This document shows positions 15,200 through 23,526 of a stretch of 64,000 nucleotides of DNA, one piece after another (within the stretch, counting starts at the first letter, position 1; the number at the start of each line of letters is the position of its first letter). This DNA is from Christensenellaceae bacterium Phil1 (lineage in GTDB: Bacteria > Bacillota > Clostridia > Christensenellales > CAG-138). The notes under the pieces were generated by a model that ran no database searches, was not told where the DNA came from, and worked only from the letters and a program-made list of their open reading frames with translations. The stretch covers positions 1-64,000 of the forward strand of contig MSGS01000059.1 of the NCBI GenBank assembly GCA_001940855.1, written 5' to 3'. Both the position numbers and the translations under genes were made by a program.

Positions 15200-16717
15200 T
15201 TATTTGTCCAGGGGCTTCATTGTGGGGAAGAGCAGCACGTCGCGTATGCTGGTCTCTCCGGTTAGCAGCATGACCATGCGGTCTATGCCTATGCCTATGC
15301 CGCCGGTGGGGGGCATGCCGTATTCAAGCGCCTGGCAGAAGTCCTCGTCTATCATCATGGCCTCGTCGTCGCCCTTGGCGCGCTCCATAGCCTGCTGCAC
15401 AAAGCGGCCGCGCTGGTCTATGGGGTCGTTCAGCTCACTGAAGGCGTTTGCGTATTCGTGGCCGGCAATGAACAGCTCAAAGCGTTCCGTTATGCCGCTT
15501 ACGCCCTTCTTGCGCTTGGAAAGCGGGGAGTTTTCCACGGGATAGTCTATTATGAACGTGGGCTGGATAAGCTTATCCTCAACGAATTCGTCGAACGCCA
15601 GCGCCAATAGCTTACCCTTGGTGGCTGTTTTGTCGTCAAAGGGCAGCTTTATCTTCTTTGCAAGCTCGCGCGCCTCTTCGTCCGTTGCGCAGCCGAGAAA
15701 GTCAGCATTTGCGTATTTCTTCACGGCGTCGTTCATGCTCAGCCGTGCAAACGGCGGGGTAAGGTCGATATCGTACTCGCCGTATTTTATCTTGGTGGTG
15801 CCGTTTACCAGCATGCAGCAGCGGGAGAACAGATCCTCGCACAGCTCCATCATTCCGTGGTAATCGGTATACGCCTGATATATCTCAATCGTGGTGAACT
15901 CGGGGTTATGCGTAGCGTCCATGCCCTCGTTGCGGAAAAGGCGGCCTATTTCATAAACCCTTTCAAGTCCGCCAACTATGCAGCGCTTGAGGTGCAGCTC
16001 CGTGGCGATGCGCAGATACATGTCTATATCCAGCGTATTGTGGTGCGTTATGAACGGCCTTGCGCTCGCGCCGGAGGCGGCGGAGTTGAGCACGGGGGTC
16101 TCGACCTCTATAAAGTCAAGCTCGTTCAGCCTCCTGCGTATCTCGGCCTCTATCTTGGCGCGCTTTATGAAGGTGTTTCGCACCTCGGGATTTACTATAA
16201 GGTCAACGCTGCGCTGGCGGTATCTCAGTTCCTGATCCTTCAGCCCGTGGAACTTTTCGGGCAGGGGACGGAGGGACTTTGAAAGCAGGGTAACGCTCGT
16301 TGCATGGATTGAAACCTCGCCCGTGCGGGTTTTGAATACCATGCCGGTAACGCCGATTATGTCGCCTATATCCATGGCCTTAAAGTCGGCATAGGATTCT
16401 TCGCCAACATCGTCGCGCTTTATGTAAACCTGAATATCGCCCTTGTAATCCAAAATGTGCGCAAAGGAAGCCTTGCCCATTATTCGCTTGGACATCATTC
16501 TGCCCGCAACGGTAACGGTTTTGCCTTCCATGGCGTCGTAATTTTCAATTATCTCTGTGCTGTAAGCATCGCGGTCGAACTTGACTATTTCAAAGGGATC
16601 CTTGCCGCGTTCCTGCAATGCCTTCAGCTTGTCCCGCCTTATCTGGAGCAGCTCGTTAAGCTCCTCGGCGGTTTGTTCGCGCTCCTCCACGGGAGCCTTA
16701 ATGTTGTTTTCTTCCAT
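15200..16717 (-). CDS. lysS: Lysyl-tRNA synthetase, class II, with element-supplied end
   Basis: Charges tRNA-Lys in the cytoplasm. The 505-residue protein has an N-terminal helical tail, an OB-fold anticodon domain (about 60-155) and the class II catalytic domain with FRNEGMD (motif 2) and [13 protein letters not shown] (motif 3) near the C-terminus. Length is normal. The last ten codons ([10 protein letters not shown]) come from the integrated element; the original ending lies at 3827-3856. The element thus preserves a functional synthetase. It is preceded by greA (29-base gap) on the same strand and shares its promoter. AGGAGACAGGCGCATAA precedes the ATG. Confidence 0.96.
   Translation of the reverse strand: MEENNIKAPVEEREQTAEELNELLQIRRDKLKALQERGKDPFEIVKFDRDAYSTEIIENYDAMEGKTVTVAGRMMSKRIMGKASFAHILDYKGDIQVYIKRDDVGEESYADFKAMDIGDIIGVTGMVFKTRTGEVSIHATSVTLLSKSLRPLPEKFHGLKDQELRYRQRSVDLIVNPEVRNTFIKRAKIEAEIRRRLNELDFIEVETPVLNSAASGASARPFITHHNTLDIDMYLRIATELHLKRCIVGGLERVYEIGRLFRNEGMDATHNPEFTTIEIYQAYTDYHGMMELCEDLFSRCCMLVNGTTKIKYGEYDIDLTPPFARLSMNDAVKKYANADFLGCATDEEARELAKKIKLPFDDKTATKGKLLALAFDEFVEDKLIQPTFIIDYPVENSPLSKRKKGVSGITERFELFIAGHEYANAFSELNDPIDQRGRFVQQAMERAKGDDEAMMIDEDFCQALEYGMPPTGGIGIGIDRMVMLLTGETSIRDVLLFPTMKPLDK
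15212..15233. repeat. Right attachment repeat of the element
   Basis: Reads GGGCTTCAT-T-GTGGGGAA-G-AGC inside the last codons of lysS; 20 of 22 bases match the left copy. Confidence 0.8.
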
Positions 16718-16745
16718 TTATGCGCCTGTCTCCTGCGTTTGAAGA

Positions 16746-17219
16746 TTATTTGCCTATGGCTGTTATTTCAAATTCGCTCACTCCGTCGGGAGTCTGAATT
16801 TCAACAAGCTCACCCACCTTGTGGCCAAGCAGAGTCTTGCCGACGGGGGATTCGTTGGAAATGCGGTTCTCGTAGGGGTTGGCCTCCGCACTGCCGACTA
16901 TCTGGAACGTGCGCTCCTCGCCGCCGGCGGACAGCATCTTTACCGTAACGTTTGAACCAACGTCAACAACGTTTGTGTTCAGCGTGTCCTCGTCTATGAG
17001 CACCACGTTCTTGAGCATGGCCTCTATTTCAACTATTTCGTATTCTATGCGCGCCTGCTCAATTTTTGCCGCGTCATATTCCGCGTTTTCGCTCAGGTCG
17101 CCGAAGGCCCTTGCCGTTTTTATCTGCTCCGCAATTTCGGTGCGCGCTGTGGTTTTCAGGTACTCCAATCTTTTCTCATACTTTTCCACGCCTTCGGCGG
17201 TAAGCCTTACTTCAGCCAT
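16746..17219 (-). CDS. greA: Transcription elongation factor GreA
   Basis: Rescues backtracked RNA polymerase by stimulating transcript cleavage. The 157-residue protein has the N-terminal antiparallel coiled coil (about 1-75) with the catalytic tip motif FGDLSENAEYDAAK, and the C-terminal FKBP-like domain ending VGELVEIQTPDGVSEFEI. Length is typical. The second ATG (17219) is preferred: AAGGAG lies 8 bases before it, whereas the first ATG at 17225 is too close. A GCCGCA/TGCGGC hairpin lies just upstream of the ribosome site (17239-17254), in a leader of about 90 bases. First gene of a greA-lysS operon. Confidence 0.95.
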   Translation of the reverse strand: MAEVRLTAEGVEKYEKRLEYLKTTARTEIAEQIKTARAFGDLSENAEYDAAKIEQARIEYEIVEIEAMLKNVVLIDEDTLNTNVVDVGSNVTVKMLSAGGEERTFQIVGSAEANPYENRISNESPVGKTLLGHKVGELVEIQTPDGVSEFEITAIGK

Positions 17220-17319
17220 GTTCATTCTCCTTCGTTAAGCCGCATGCGTGCGGCATTATTTTTTTCATGTTTTTATATGGAAGCGCGGCAAAATAACACT
17301 ATACTCCCATATTGATGTA

Positions 17320-17348
17320 ATTATATTTTAGCCTGTTTCGCTTGTCAA
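17320..17348 (-). promoter_or_regulatory. Consensus promoter of greA-lysS
   Basis: On the minus strand TTGACA (17348-17343), exactly 17 bases, TATAAT (17325-17320): a perfect sigma-A consensus. Confidence 0.85.
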
Positions 17349-17365
17349 GGCGCGGCGGGAATATA

Positions 17366-18589
17366 TTACTGTTCGCCCGCCAGCTCGCGCACATAGTCCA
17401 GCGCAGCCCAAAGCTGCGCGTCCTGCTCCTGATCAAGCTGATTTATGGGCGTGCCCTTCATCTCCTCCGGCAGGTCAACTTCAATGTCCGGCGTAACGCC
17501 CGTGCCGTTTATGCTTTCGCCGCCGGGCGTGTAATATGCGCTGACGGTCATTTTGAGCCATGCGCCGTTTGAACTGATGCGCTTTGTGTTCTGCACAACG
17601 CCCTTGCCGAATGTTGTCATGCCGACCACAACGCCGGCCTCGTTGTCCTGCACGGCGGCGGCAAGTATTTCGCTTGCGCTTGCGCTGTTTTCATTAACTA
17701 TTATTGCAACCGGCACGCTTACGCCTTTTTTATTGGAGGTATATGTTTCCTCGCCGCCCTTGCCGTCGCGCACGGTAACTATAGTGCATTCGCCAAGCAG
17801 CGTGTCCGCAATGCTTACAACGTCCTTCAGCAGCCCGCCGGGGTTGTTCCTAAGGTCTACGACAAGGCTTGTCATGTTCCTATCGGTCAGATCCTTCACA
17901 GCCTCGCGGAATTCCTCCGCGCAGTTGCCGCTGAACATGCTTATGCGTATGTACCCCGTGTGATGATTATATAGGAAATGCTCAACGTGCTTCACATTTA
18001 TGCGCGCGGATGTAAGCTCAACGGTGAAATCGTCCTCGCCTTCGCGGTGAATCGTGAGTTCTGTGCTTTCCTCCCCGCTTTTAACAACCAGCGTGCTCAG
18101 TTCTTCAAGCTCCATGTTGGCTGTGGGCGTGCCGTCAACGGCTGTAACAATGTCTCCGGCTTTAAGGCCGGCCTCGCTTGCGGGAGTATTTTCATATACG
18201 TCCAGTATCTCCGCGCCCTGCTCCGTGGGCTGGCCCAGCAGCACGCCTATGCCGTCGTATGAGCCGCTTATGCTGGTAAGATACTTTTGGTATTCCTCAT
18301 CCGTAAAATACTGGGCATACGGGTCGTTAAGCTCGCTTACCATGCCGCGTGCCGCCGCGCGGATGAGTGCATCGCGCGAGGGTGCGTCGTAATAATAATC
18401 GCTCTGTATATCGCTTATTATTTCGTCAAGCGCCAGTATGTCCGTAAGGGCGGCGTATTCATCGGTTGAAAGCATCACCGCGTCCTTTCGGTTTTGATTA
18501 TATAGCTGCATGGTAACGCCGGCGGATATGAGCGCCGCTATTATTATGGCGCCAGCAAAATACAGCGCCGTTCTAAGCTTTGGCTTCAT
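17366..18589 (-). CDS. ctpA: C-terminal processing peptidase, S41 family
   Basis: A 407-residue membrane-anchored serine protease. One N-terminal transmembrane segment (about 8-28), a PDZ domain (about 110-185, YDGIGVLLGQ and AGLKAGDIVTAVDG) and the S41 catalytic domain. The Ser-Lys dyad is predicted as Ser304 in NSASASEIL and Lys329 in TFGKG. Such proteases act outside the membrane on misfolded or signalling proteins; in clostridia some act in sporulation signalling. Length matches the family. CAAGGAGG lies before the ATG and a TTGACG-17-TAGAAT promoter lies just upstream. It is a single gene divergent from glpK. Confidence 0.9.
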   Translation of the reverse strand: MKPKLRTALYFAGAIIIAALISAGVTMQLYNQNRKDAVMLSTDEYAALTDILALDEIISDIQSDYYYDAPSRDALIRAAARGMVSELNDPYAQYFTDEEYQKYLTSISGSYDGIGVLLGQPTEQGAEILDVYENTPASEAGLKAGDIVTAVDGTPTANMELEELSTLVVKSGEESTELTIHREGEDDFTVELTSARINVKHVEHFLYNHHTGYIRISMFSGNCAEEFREAVKDLTDRNMTSLVVDLRNNPGGLLKDVVSIADTLLGECTIVTVRDGKGGEETYTSNKKGVSVPVAIIVNENSASASEILAAAVQDNEAGVVVGMTTFGKGVVQNTKRISSNGAWLKMTVSAYYTPGGESINGTGVTPDIEVDLPEEMKGTPINQLDQEQDAQLWAALDYVRELAGEQ

Positions 18590-18622
18590 GCATGACCTCC
18601 TTGAAGAAAATTATTATGCAAC

Positions 18623-18651
18623 ATTCTACCAAACTTAGCCTTATGCGTCAA
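18623..18651 (-). promoter_or_regulatory. Promoter of ctpA
   Basis: On the minus strand TTGACG (18651-18646), 17-base spacer, TAGAAT (18628-18623). Confidence 0.7.
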
Positions 18652-18718
18652 ATGAACGAATTATGTTCGGCAGAAGTAGACGCTTTTTGCGCGGCATCTT
18701 TTATGAAATGAACATATC

Positions 18719-18727
18719 TGATATAAT
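18719..18727 (+). promoter_or_regulatory. Extended -10 promoter of the glp operon
   Basis: TGATATAAT, an extended -10 element, 32 bases before the glpK start. No good -35 is visible, which suggests activator dependence or reliance on the extended -10. Confidence 0.55.
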
Positions 18728-18758
18728 AAAGCAGCACAAGTTAAGGAGGGTATTTGCC

Positions 18759-20258
18759 ATGGCAGAATATATTATGGCGCTGGACGCGGGCACAACGTCC
18801 AACCGCTGCATATTGTTTGACCGCTATGCGCGCGTGTGCGCCGTAGCGCAGAAGGAGTTTACGCAGATATACCCCAAAAGCGGCTATGTTGAGCATAATG
18901 CCAACGAAATATGGGCCACGCAGCTGAGCGTTGCGGTGGAGGCCATGCAGAAGCTTGGCATAGGGGCGGAGGATATAGCCGCCATAGGCATAACCAACCA
19001 GCGCGAGACAACAATAGTATGGGACAGGCAAACGGGGGAGCCGGTATATAACGCAATAGTGTGGCAATGCCGCCGCACAAGCAAATTCTGCGACGAATTG
19101 AAGGCGCGCGGCCTTGCGGAGACGATACGGCAGAAGACCGGCCTTGTTATAGACGCATATTTTTCGGCCACAAAGCTGAAATGGATACTGGATAACGTAT
19201 CCGGCGCGCGGGAGAGGGCGGAGCGCGGGGAACTGTGCTTCGGCACGGTGGACACATGGCTCATGTGGAAGCTTTCCGGCGGCAGAATATTTGCAACGGA
19301 CTATTCCAACGCATCCCGCACGATGCTTTTTAACATAAATACGCTAAAATGGGACGAAGATATATTAAAGGAGCTTGATATCCCCGCGTGCATGCTGCCG
19401 GAGGTGAAGCCCTCAAGCGGAATATTCGGCCATGCGGACGCGAAGTTTTTGGGCGGGGAGATACCCATTGCGGGCGTTGCGGGGGATCAGCAGTCGGCAT
19501 TGTTCGGGCAGACCTGCTTTGAAGCGGGGGAGGCGAAGAACACATACGGCACGGGCTGCTTCCTTTTGATGAACACGGGCGAAAAGCCGGTTTATTCAAA
19601 TAACGGCCTTGTTACCACCGTTGCGTGGGGCAGGGACGGAAAGGTGAATTACGCCCTTGAGGGCAGCATATTCGTTGCGGGCGCGGCGATACAGTGGCTA
19701 AGGGACGAGATGAAGCTGATAGAAAGCGCAGCGGATTCGGAATACATGGCGCAGAAGGTGCGCGATACCAACGGCTGCTATGTCGTTCCCGCGTTCACGG
19801 GGCTTGGCGCGCCGCATTGGGACCAGTATGCGCGCGGGGCGATAGTGGGCCTCAGCCGCGGCTGCAATAAATATCACATTATCCGCGCCACGCTTGACAG
19901 CATATGCTATCAGGTGAACGATGTGCTTGCCGCCATGCAGGCGGATTCGGGCATTCCGCTGAACACACTGCGCGTGGACGGCGGGGCAAGCGCCAACAAT
20001 TACCTTATGCAGACCCAGGCGGACATTATAAACGCGCCGGTCGCGCGGCCGCGCTGCGTTGAAACAACGGCAATGGGCGCGGCGTTCCTGGCGGGGCTTG
20101 CGGTAAAATACTGGGCCGATACGGAGGAAATAAAGCACAGCCGCGAAACGGAGCGCGAGTTTTATCCGGCCATAAGCGAAGCGGAGCGCGGCGCAAGAAC
20201 AGCGGGCTGGAACCGCGCGGTAAAGTGCGCCTACGGCTGGGCGAAGGAGGAAGAATAA
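18759..20258 (+). CDS. glpK: Glycerol kinase
   Basis: Phosphorylates glycerol to glycerol-3-phosphate with ATP in the cytoplasm. The 499-residue FGGY-family protein opens with [14 protein letters not shown] (phosphate-binding loop), contains [16 protein letters not shown] and [14 protein letters not shown], and ends with the DGGASANN adenosine-site region. Length is typical. The ATG at 18759 follows AAGGAGGG; the open frame extends upstream but has no ribosome site there. First gene of a four-gene glycerol operon with the FAD enzymes that oxidise its product. No glycerol facilitator is in the window. Confidence 0.96.
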   Translation: MAEYIMALDAGTTSNRCILFDRYARVCAVAQKEFTQIYPKSGYVEHNANEIWATQLSVAVEAMQKLGIGAEDIAAIGITNQRETTIVWDRQTGEPVYNAIVWQCRRTSKFCDELKARGLAETIRQKTGLVIDAYFSATKLKWILDNVSGARERAERGELCFGTVDTWLMWKLSGGRIFATDYSNASRTMLFNINTLKWDEDILKELDIPACMLPEVKPSSGIFGHADAKFLGGEIPIAGVAGDQQSALFGQTCFEAGEAKNTYGTGCFLLMNTGEKPVYSNNGLVTTVAWGRDGKVNYALEGSIFVAGAAIQWLRDEMKLIESAADSEYMAQKVRDTNGCYVVPAFTGLGAPHWDQYARGAIVGLSRGCNKYHIIRATLDSICYQVNDVLAAMQADSGIPLNTLRVDGGASANNYLMQTQADIINAPVARPRCVETTAMGAAFLAGLAVKYWADTEEIKHSRETEREFYPAISEAERGARTAGWNRAVKCAYGWAKEEE

Positions 20259-20262
20259 ACGG

Positions 20263-21729
20263 ATGAATAAGCAATACGACGTTGTTATAATAGGCGCGGG
20301 CGTTACGGGCTGCGCCGCGGCAAGATACCTGAGCCGCTATAACGTGCATGCGGCGGTGATAGAGCGGGCGGAGGACGTTTGCGCGGCGGGCGCGAGCAAG
20401 GCCAACAGCGCCATTGTGCACGCCGGGTTCGACGCGAAGGCGGGCAGCCTTATGGCAAAGCTGAACGTTGAGGGCAGCCGCATTATGCCAAAGCTTGCAG
20501 AGGAGCTTGACTTCAGCTATATGAACAACGGCAGCCTTGTAGTATGCATGGACGAGGCCGATTACGGCAAGCTGGAGCGGCTTTATCAAAACGGGCTTAA
20601 AAACGGCGTTGAAGGGCTTGAAATAGTGCGCGGGGAAAGGCTGAGGGAATTGGAGCCGGCCGTGCGCAGTGAAGCCTACGCCGCGCTGTGGGCGCCAACG
20701 GGTGCAATAGTTTGCCCGTTTGGGCTTACTGTTGCGCTTGCGGAAAACGCGGCGGCAAACGGAGTTGAGTTCATATTCAATACTGCCGTTACCGCATTGC
20801 GGCATGAGGGCGGCGCGTGGAGCGTGCAGACGGATAAGGGACTGATACGCGCGGACGCAGTCATAAACGCGGCGGGAACATATGCGGACGTGCTGCACAA
20901 CATGGTAAGCACAAAAAAGATACACATAACCCCGCGCAAGGGCGAATATATGCTGCTGGATCATGCGGCGGGCGATTTTGTTAAGCGCACCGTGTTCCAA
21001 TTGCCTACAAAGCTGGGCAAGGGCGTGCTTGTAAGCCCCACGGTGCACGGGAACATAATAGTTGGCCCCACGGCGGAGGATATATTCGACCGCGACGGCG
21101 TGAATACCACGCAGGCGGGGCTTGACGCCGTGCGGCAGAGGGCCGATTTGGCGGTTGAAGGACTGCCGCTCAAGCAGGTGATAACCAGCTTTGCGGGCCT
21201 CCGCGCGCACGAGGACGGGCATGAATTCATAATAGGCAGGGCCGAAGGGACGGAGAATTTCTTCGACTGCGCTGGCATTGAATCCCCCGGGCTTTCAAGC
21301 GCGCCGGCAGTGGGCAAAATGATATCCGATATCGTGGCGGAGGAATTGAAGCTTGATAAGAACGCCGCGTTTATCCCCACGCGCAAGGGCATAACGGAGC
21401 TGAAAAAGCTGAGCATGGCTGAGCAGAACGCGCTCATACGGCAAAACAGCGCATACGGGCGCATAGTCTGCCGCTGCGAAAGCATAACCGAGGGCGAGAT
21501 AGTGGACGCGATACGCCGTCCAGTGGGCGCAAGGAGCCTGGACGGGGTAAAGCGGCGCGTGCGCGCGGGCATGGGCCGCTGCCAGGGCGGATTTTGCAGC
21601 ACAAGGGTGATGGAGATACTGGCGCGGGAGCTGAAGGCGAGCCTTGCGGACATAACGAAAAGCGGAGGAGAGGCGAAGCTTATAACCGGCCTTGCCAAGC
21701 AGGAGGCGGAGAAATATGAAACAATATGA
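20263..21729 (+). CDS. FAD-dependent glycerol-3-phosphate dehydrogenase-like protein with BFD-type Fe-S domain
   Basis: A 488-residue DAO-family oxidoreductase: GAGVTGCAAARYL (FAD site) at the N-terminus, a DAO fold to about residue 375, and a C-terminal BFD-like [2Fe-2S] domain with Cys403, Cys405, Cys440 and Cys445 (CRCESITEGEI, RCQGGFC). This matches the clostridial GlpA-like subunit that oxidises glycerol-3-phosphate to dihydroxyacetone phosphate and passes electrons to the next gene product. It starts 4 bases after glpK and overlaps the following gene by 14 bases. It could act on a related 2-hydroxy substrate, but position after glpK favours glycerol-3-phosphate. Confidence 0.88.
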   Translation: MNKQYDVVIIGAGVTGCAAARYLSRYNVHAAVIERAEDVCAAGASKANSAIVHAGFDAKAGSLMAKLNVEGSRIMPKLAEELDFSYMNNGSLVVCMDEADYGKLERLYQNGLKNGVEGLEIVRGERLRELEPAVRSEAYAALWAPTGAIVCPFGLTVALAENAAANGVEFIFNTAVTALRHEGGAWSVQTDKGLIRADAVINAAGTYADVLHNMVSTKKIHITPRKGEYMLLDHAAGDFVKRTVFQLPTKLGKGVLVSPTVHGNIIVGPTAEDIFDRDGVNTTQAGLDAVRQRADLAVEGLPLKQVITSFAGLRAHEDGHEFIIGRAEGTENFFDCAGIESPGLSSAPAVGKMISDIVAEELKLDKNAAFIPTRKGITELKKLSMAEQNALIRQNSAYGRIVCRCESITEGEIVDAIRRPVGARSLDGVKRRVRAGMGRCQGGFCSTRVMEILARELKASLADITKSGGEAKLITGLAKQEAEKYETI

Positions 21730-22984
21730 TATTGCGATAATCGGCGCGGGCCCTGCGGGGCTTGCCGCGGCGGCCGCCGCATACGACGCGGGCGCGAAGA
21801 ACATTATTATAATAGAAAGGGAAGACGCACCGGGCGGCATACTGAACCAATGCATACACGCAGGATTCGGCCTGCATACGTTTAACGAGGAACTGACGGG
21901 CCCCGAATACGCGGCGCGCTTCATTGCGCGGGTTAAGGAGCGGGGCATAGATATGCTGCTTTCCACAATGGTGCTGAGCATTGCGCGGGACAAGACCATA
22001 ACCGCCATGAACCGCACACAGGGCGTGTTCACTATTCAGCCTAAGGCCGTAGTGCTTTGCATGGGCTGCCGCGAAAGGAGCCGCGGCGCGCTGAATATAC
22101 CCGGCTTCCGCCCCGCGGGCATATATTCGGCGGGCACGGCGCAGAAGCTTGTGAACATAATGGGATACATGCCCGGGCGCGAGGTCGTTATACTGGGCAG
22201 CGGGGACATTGGCCTTATAATGGCGCGGAGGATGACGCTTGAAGGCGCGCATGTTAAGCTTGTGGCGGAGCTGATGCCGTATTCGGGCGGATTGAAGCGC
22301 AACATTGTGCAGTGCCTTGACGATTTTGATATTCCGCTTATGCTTAGCCACACGGTTGTGGACATACATGGGCGCGAAAGGGTGGAAGGCGTTACGATAG
22401 CCGAGGTGGGCGCGGATTTGAAGCCCATAGCGGGTACGGAAGAATACTATCCGTGCGACACGCTGCTTTTATCTTGCGGATTGATACCGGAAAACGAGCT
22501 TTCCCGCGGCATGGGCGTGGGCATACACCCCGTAACGGGCGGGCCGATGGTGAACGAATCGCTTGAAACGGATATAGAGGGCGTGTTCAGCGCGGGCAAT
22601 GCGCTGCATGTGCACGATTTGGTGGACTATGTAAGCGAAGAGGCTGCTGCCGCCGGGCGCAACGCCGCGCAATTCGCCCTTGCAGGAAATGCAAATGAAG
22701 TATGCACGCAAAGAATATGCATAGAGCTCTCCGGCGGCATACGCTATGCCGTTCCTTCCGCCATTGCGCCGGACAGGATACAGAGTAGTCTGACAATACG
22801 TATGCGTGTAGGAAGCGTTATGAAAAATAAACGACTGAATGTAATTATTAACGGGGAGAAAATAATCAGCCGTCCGCGCCCGGTGATGGCCCCGGGGGAG
22901 ATGGAGCAGGTGGTCATAATGAAGGATATGCTGGATAAGTATGCAAAAGTTGAAAGCATACTTATAACCACGGAGGATATGTGA
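21716..22984 (+). CDS. FAD/NAD(P)-binding oxidoreductase of the glp operon
   Basis: A 422-residue pyridine nucleotide-disulphide oxidoreductase-like protein: YDIAIIGAGPAGLAAA at the start, GCRERSRGAL in the middle, VILGSGDIGLIMARRM (second nucleotide fold) near residue 165, and GVFSAGNALHVHDLVD near 290, which closes the FAD site. It resembles the GlpB-like partner that takes electrons from the GlpA-type subunit. The ATG at 21716 follows GGAGGCGGAGAAAT. It overlaps the upstream gene by 14 bases and the next gene begins 1 base after its stop, so translation is coupled across the operon. Confidence 0.88.
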   Translation: MKQYDIAIIGAGPAGLAAAAAAYDAGAKNIIIIEREDAPGGILNQCIHAGFGLHTFNEELTGPEYAARFIARVKERGIDMLLSTMVLSIARDKTITAMNRTQGVFTIQPKAVVLCMGCRERSRGALNIPGFRPAGIYSAGTAQKLVNIMGYMPGREVVILGSGDIGLIMARRMTLEGAHVKLVAELMPYSGGLKRNIVQCLDDFDIPLMLSHTVVDIHGRERVEGVTIAEVGADLKPIAGTEEYYPCDTLLLSCGLIPENELSRGMGVGIHPVTGGPMVNESLETDIEGVFSAGNALHVHDLVDYVSEEAAAAGRNAAQFALAGNANEVCTQRICIELSGGIRYAVPSAIAPDRIQSSLTIRMRVGSVMKNKRLNVIINGEKIISRPRPVMAPGEMEQVVIMKDMLDKYAKVESILITTEDM

Positions 22985-22985
22985 A

Positions 22986-23351
22986 ATGGAGAGAAAAACG
23001 CTTACCTGCATATGCTGCCCGATAGGCTGCACGATAGAGGCCGAGCTTGAAGGAAACCATGTTTTAAGCGTGCGCGGCAACTCCTGTCCAAGGGGAGAAA
23101 AGTACGCAAAATCGGAACTTTCGAACCCTGTGCGCACGCTGACCAGCACCGTTGGGCTCACGGGAAGCGCAACGGGCGCGGCCGTTGCTCCGGTGCGTTC
23201 GGCACGGGAAATACCCAAGGGCAAAATGCTTGACTGCATGAAGGAACTGAGCCGCGTGAGCGTAGCGGCACCGGTGCATATAGGCGATATTGCACTTAAA
23301 AACGCGGCGGGAACGGGCGTGGACATAGTTATTACGCGGGATATGCAATAA
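22986..23351 (+). CDS. DUF1667 cysteine-rich protein
   Basis: A 121-residue DUF1667 protein with TCICCPIGCTIE (Cys at about 8, 10, 11 and 15) and a further NSCPRGEKYA, a pattern like the Fe-S binding end of molybdopterin and GlpC-type proteins. In clostridia and Thermotogae it is the regular third partner of the two FAD enzymes encoded just upstream, probably an electron-transfer subunit. The motif is seen; the role is inferred from conserved neighbourhood. A strong terminator follows. Confidence 0.85.
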   Translation: MERKTLTCICCPIGCTIEAELEGNHVLSVRGNSCPRGEKYAKSELSNPVRTLTSTVGLTGSATGAAVAPVRSAREIPKGKMLDCMKELSRVSVAAPVHIGDIALKNAAGTGVDIVITRDMQ

Positions 23352-23365
23352 GTAAATTATAAACA

Positions 23366-23394
23366 TGCAGGACGGCGCGCTTTGCCGTCCTGCA
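23366..23394 (+). terminator. Terminator of the glp operon
   Basis: Stem TGCAGGACGGC / GCCGTCCTGCA (11 bp) with a 7-base loop, followed by GTATTATATAT. Lies 14 bases after the DUF1667 stop. Confidence 0.75.
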
Positions 23395-23429
23395 GTATTA
23401 TATATAATCCCAAATTATGAACATATTAT

Positions 23430-23458
23430 TTGACATTTGAGCCATATTCTTTTATAGT
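23430..23458 (+). promoter_or_regulatory. Promoter of the opp operon
   Basis: TTGACA (23430-23435), 17-base spacer, TATAGT (23453-23458). The predicted leader is about 60 bases and contains a TGCGCA/TGCGCA dyad at 23471-23488. Confidence 0.8.
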
Positions 23459-23526
23459 ATAACCAATATCTGCGCAAGATCATGCGCACAGTTGTCTCAG
23501 AAAACCAAATAATAAGGAGGAGTACA

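Larger units (their letters stand above)
3836..15233. mobile_element. Integrative element in the 3' end of lysS
   Basis: About 11.4 kb bounded by 22-base direct repeats (3836-3857 and 15212-15233, 20 of 22 identical) lying in lysS coding sequence. Arm-site-like repeats lie inside each end. It carries a Tn916-type integrase and excisionase at the left end, then a helicase-like ATPase, zinc-ribbon protein, RHH repressor with operators, ArdC, a second short recombinase, two lipoproteins, two XRE regulators and a beta-helix surface protein. Base composition and codon use differ from the host: isoleucine is mostly ATC/ATT rather than ATA. No relaxase, coupling protein, type IV secretion or replication initiator is seen, so it is either non-self-transmissible, mobilised in trans, or decayed. 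Confidence 0.9.

Noticed and set aside
20026..21222. A 398-codon minus-strand frame opposite the glp dehydrogenase gene
   Set aside because: Shadow of a GC-rich coding region; it runs across the glpK-dehydrogenase junction and has no domain.
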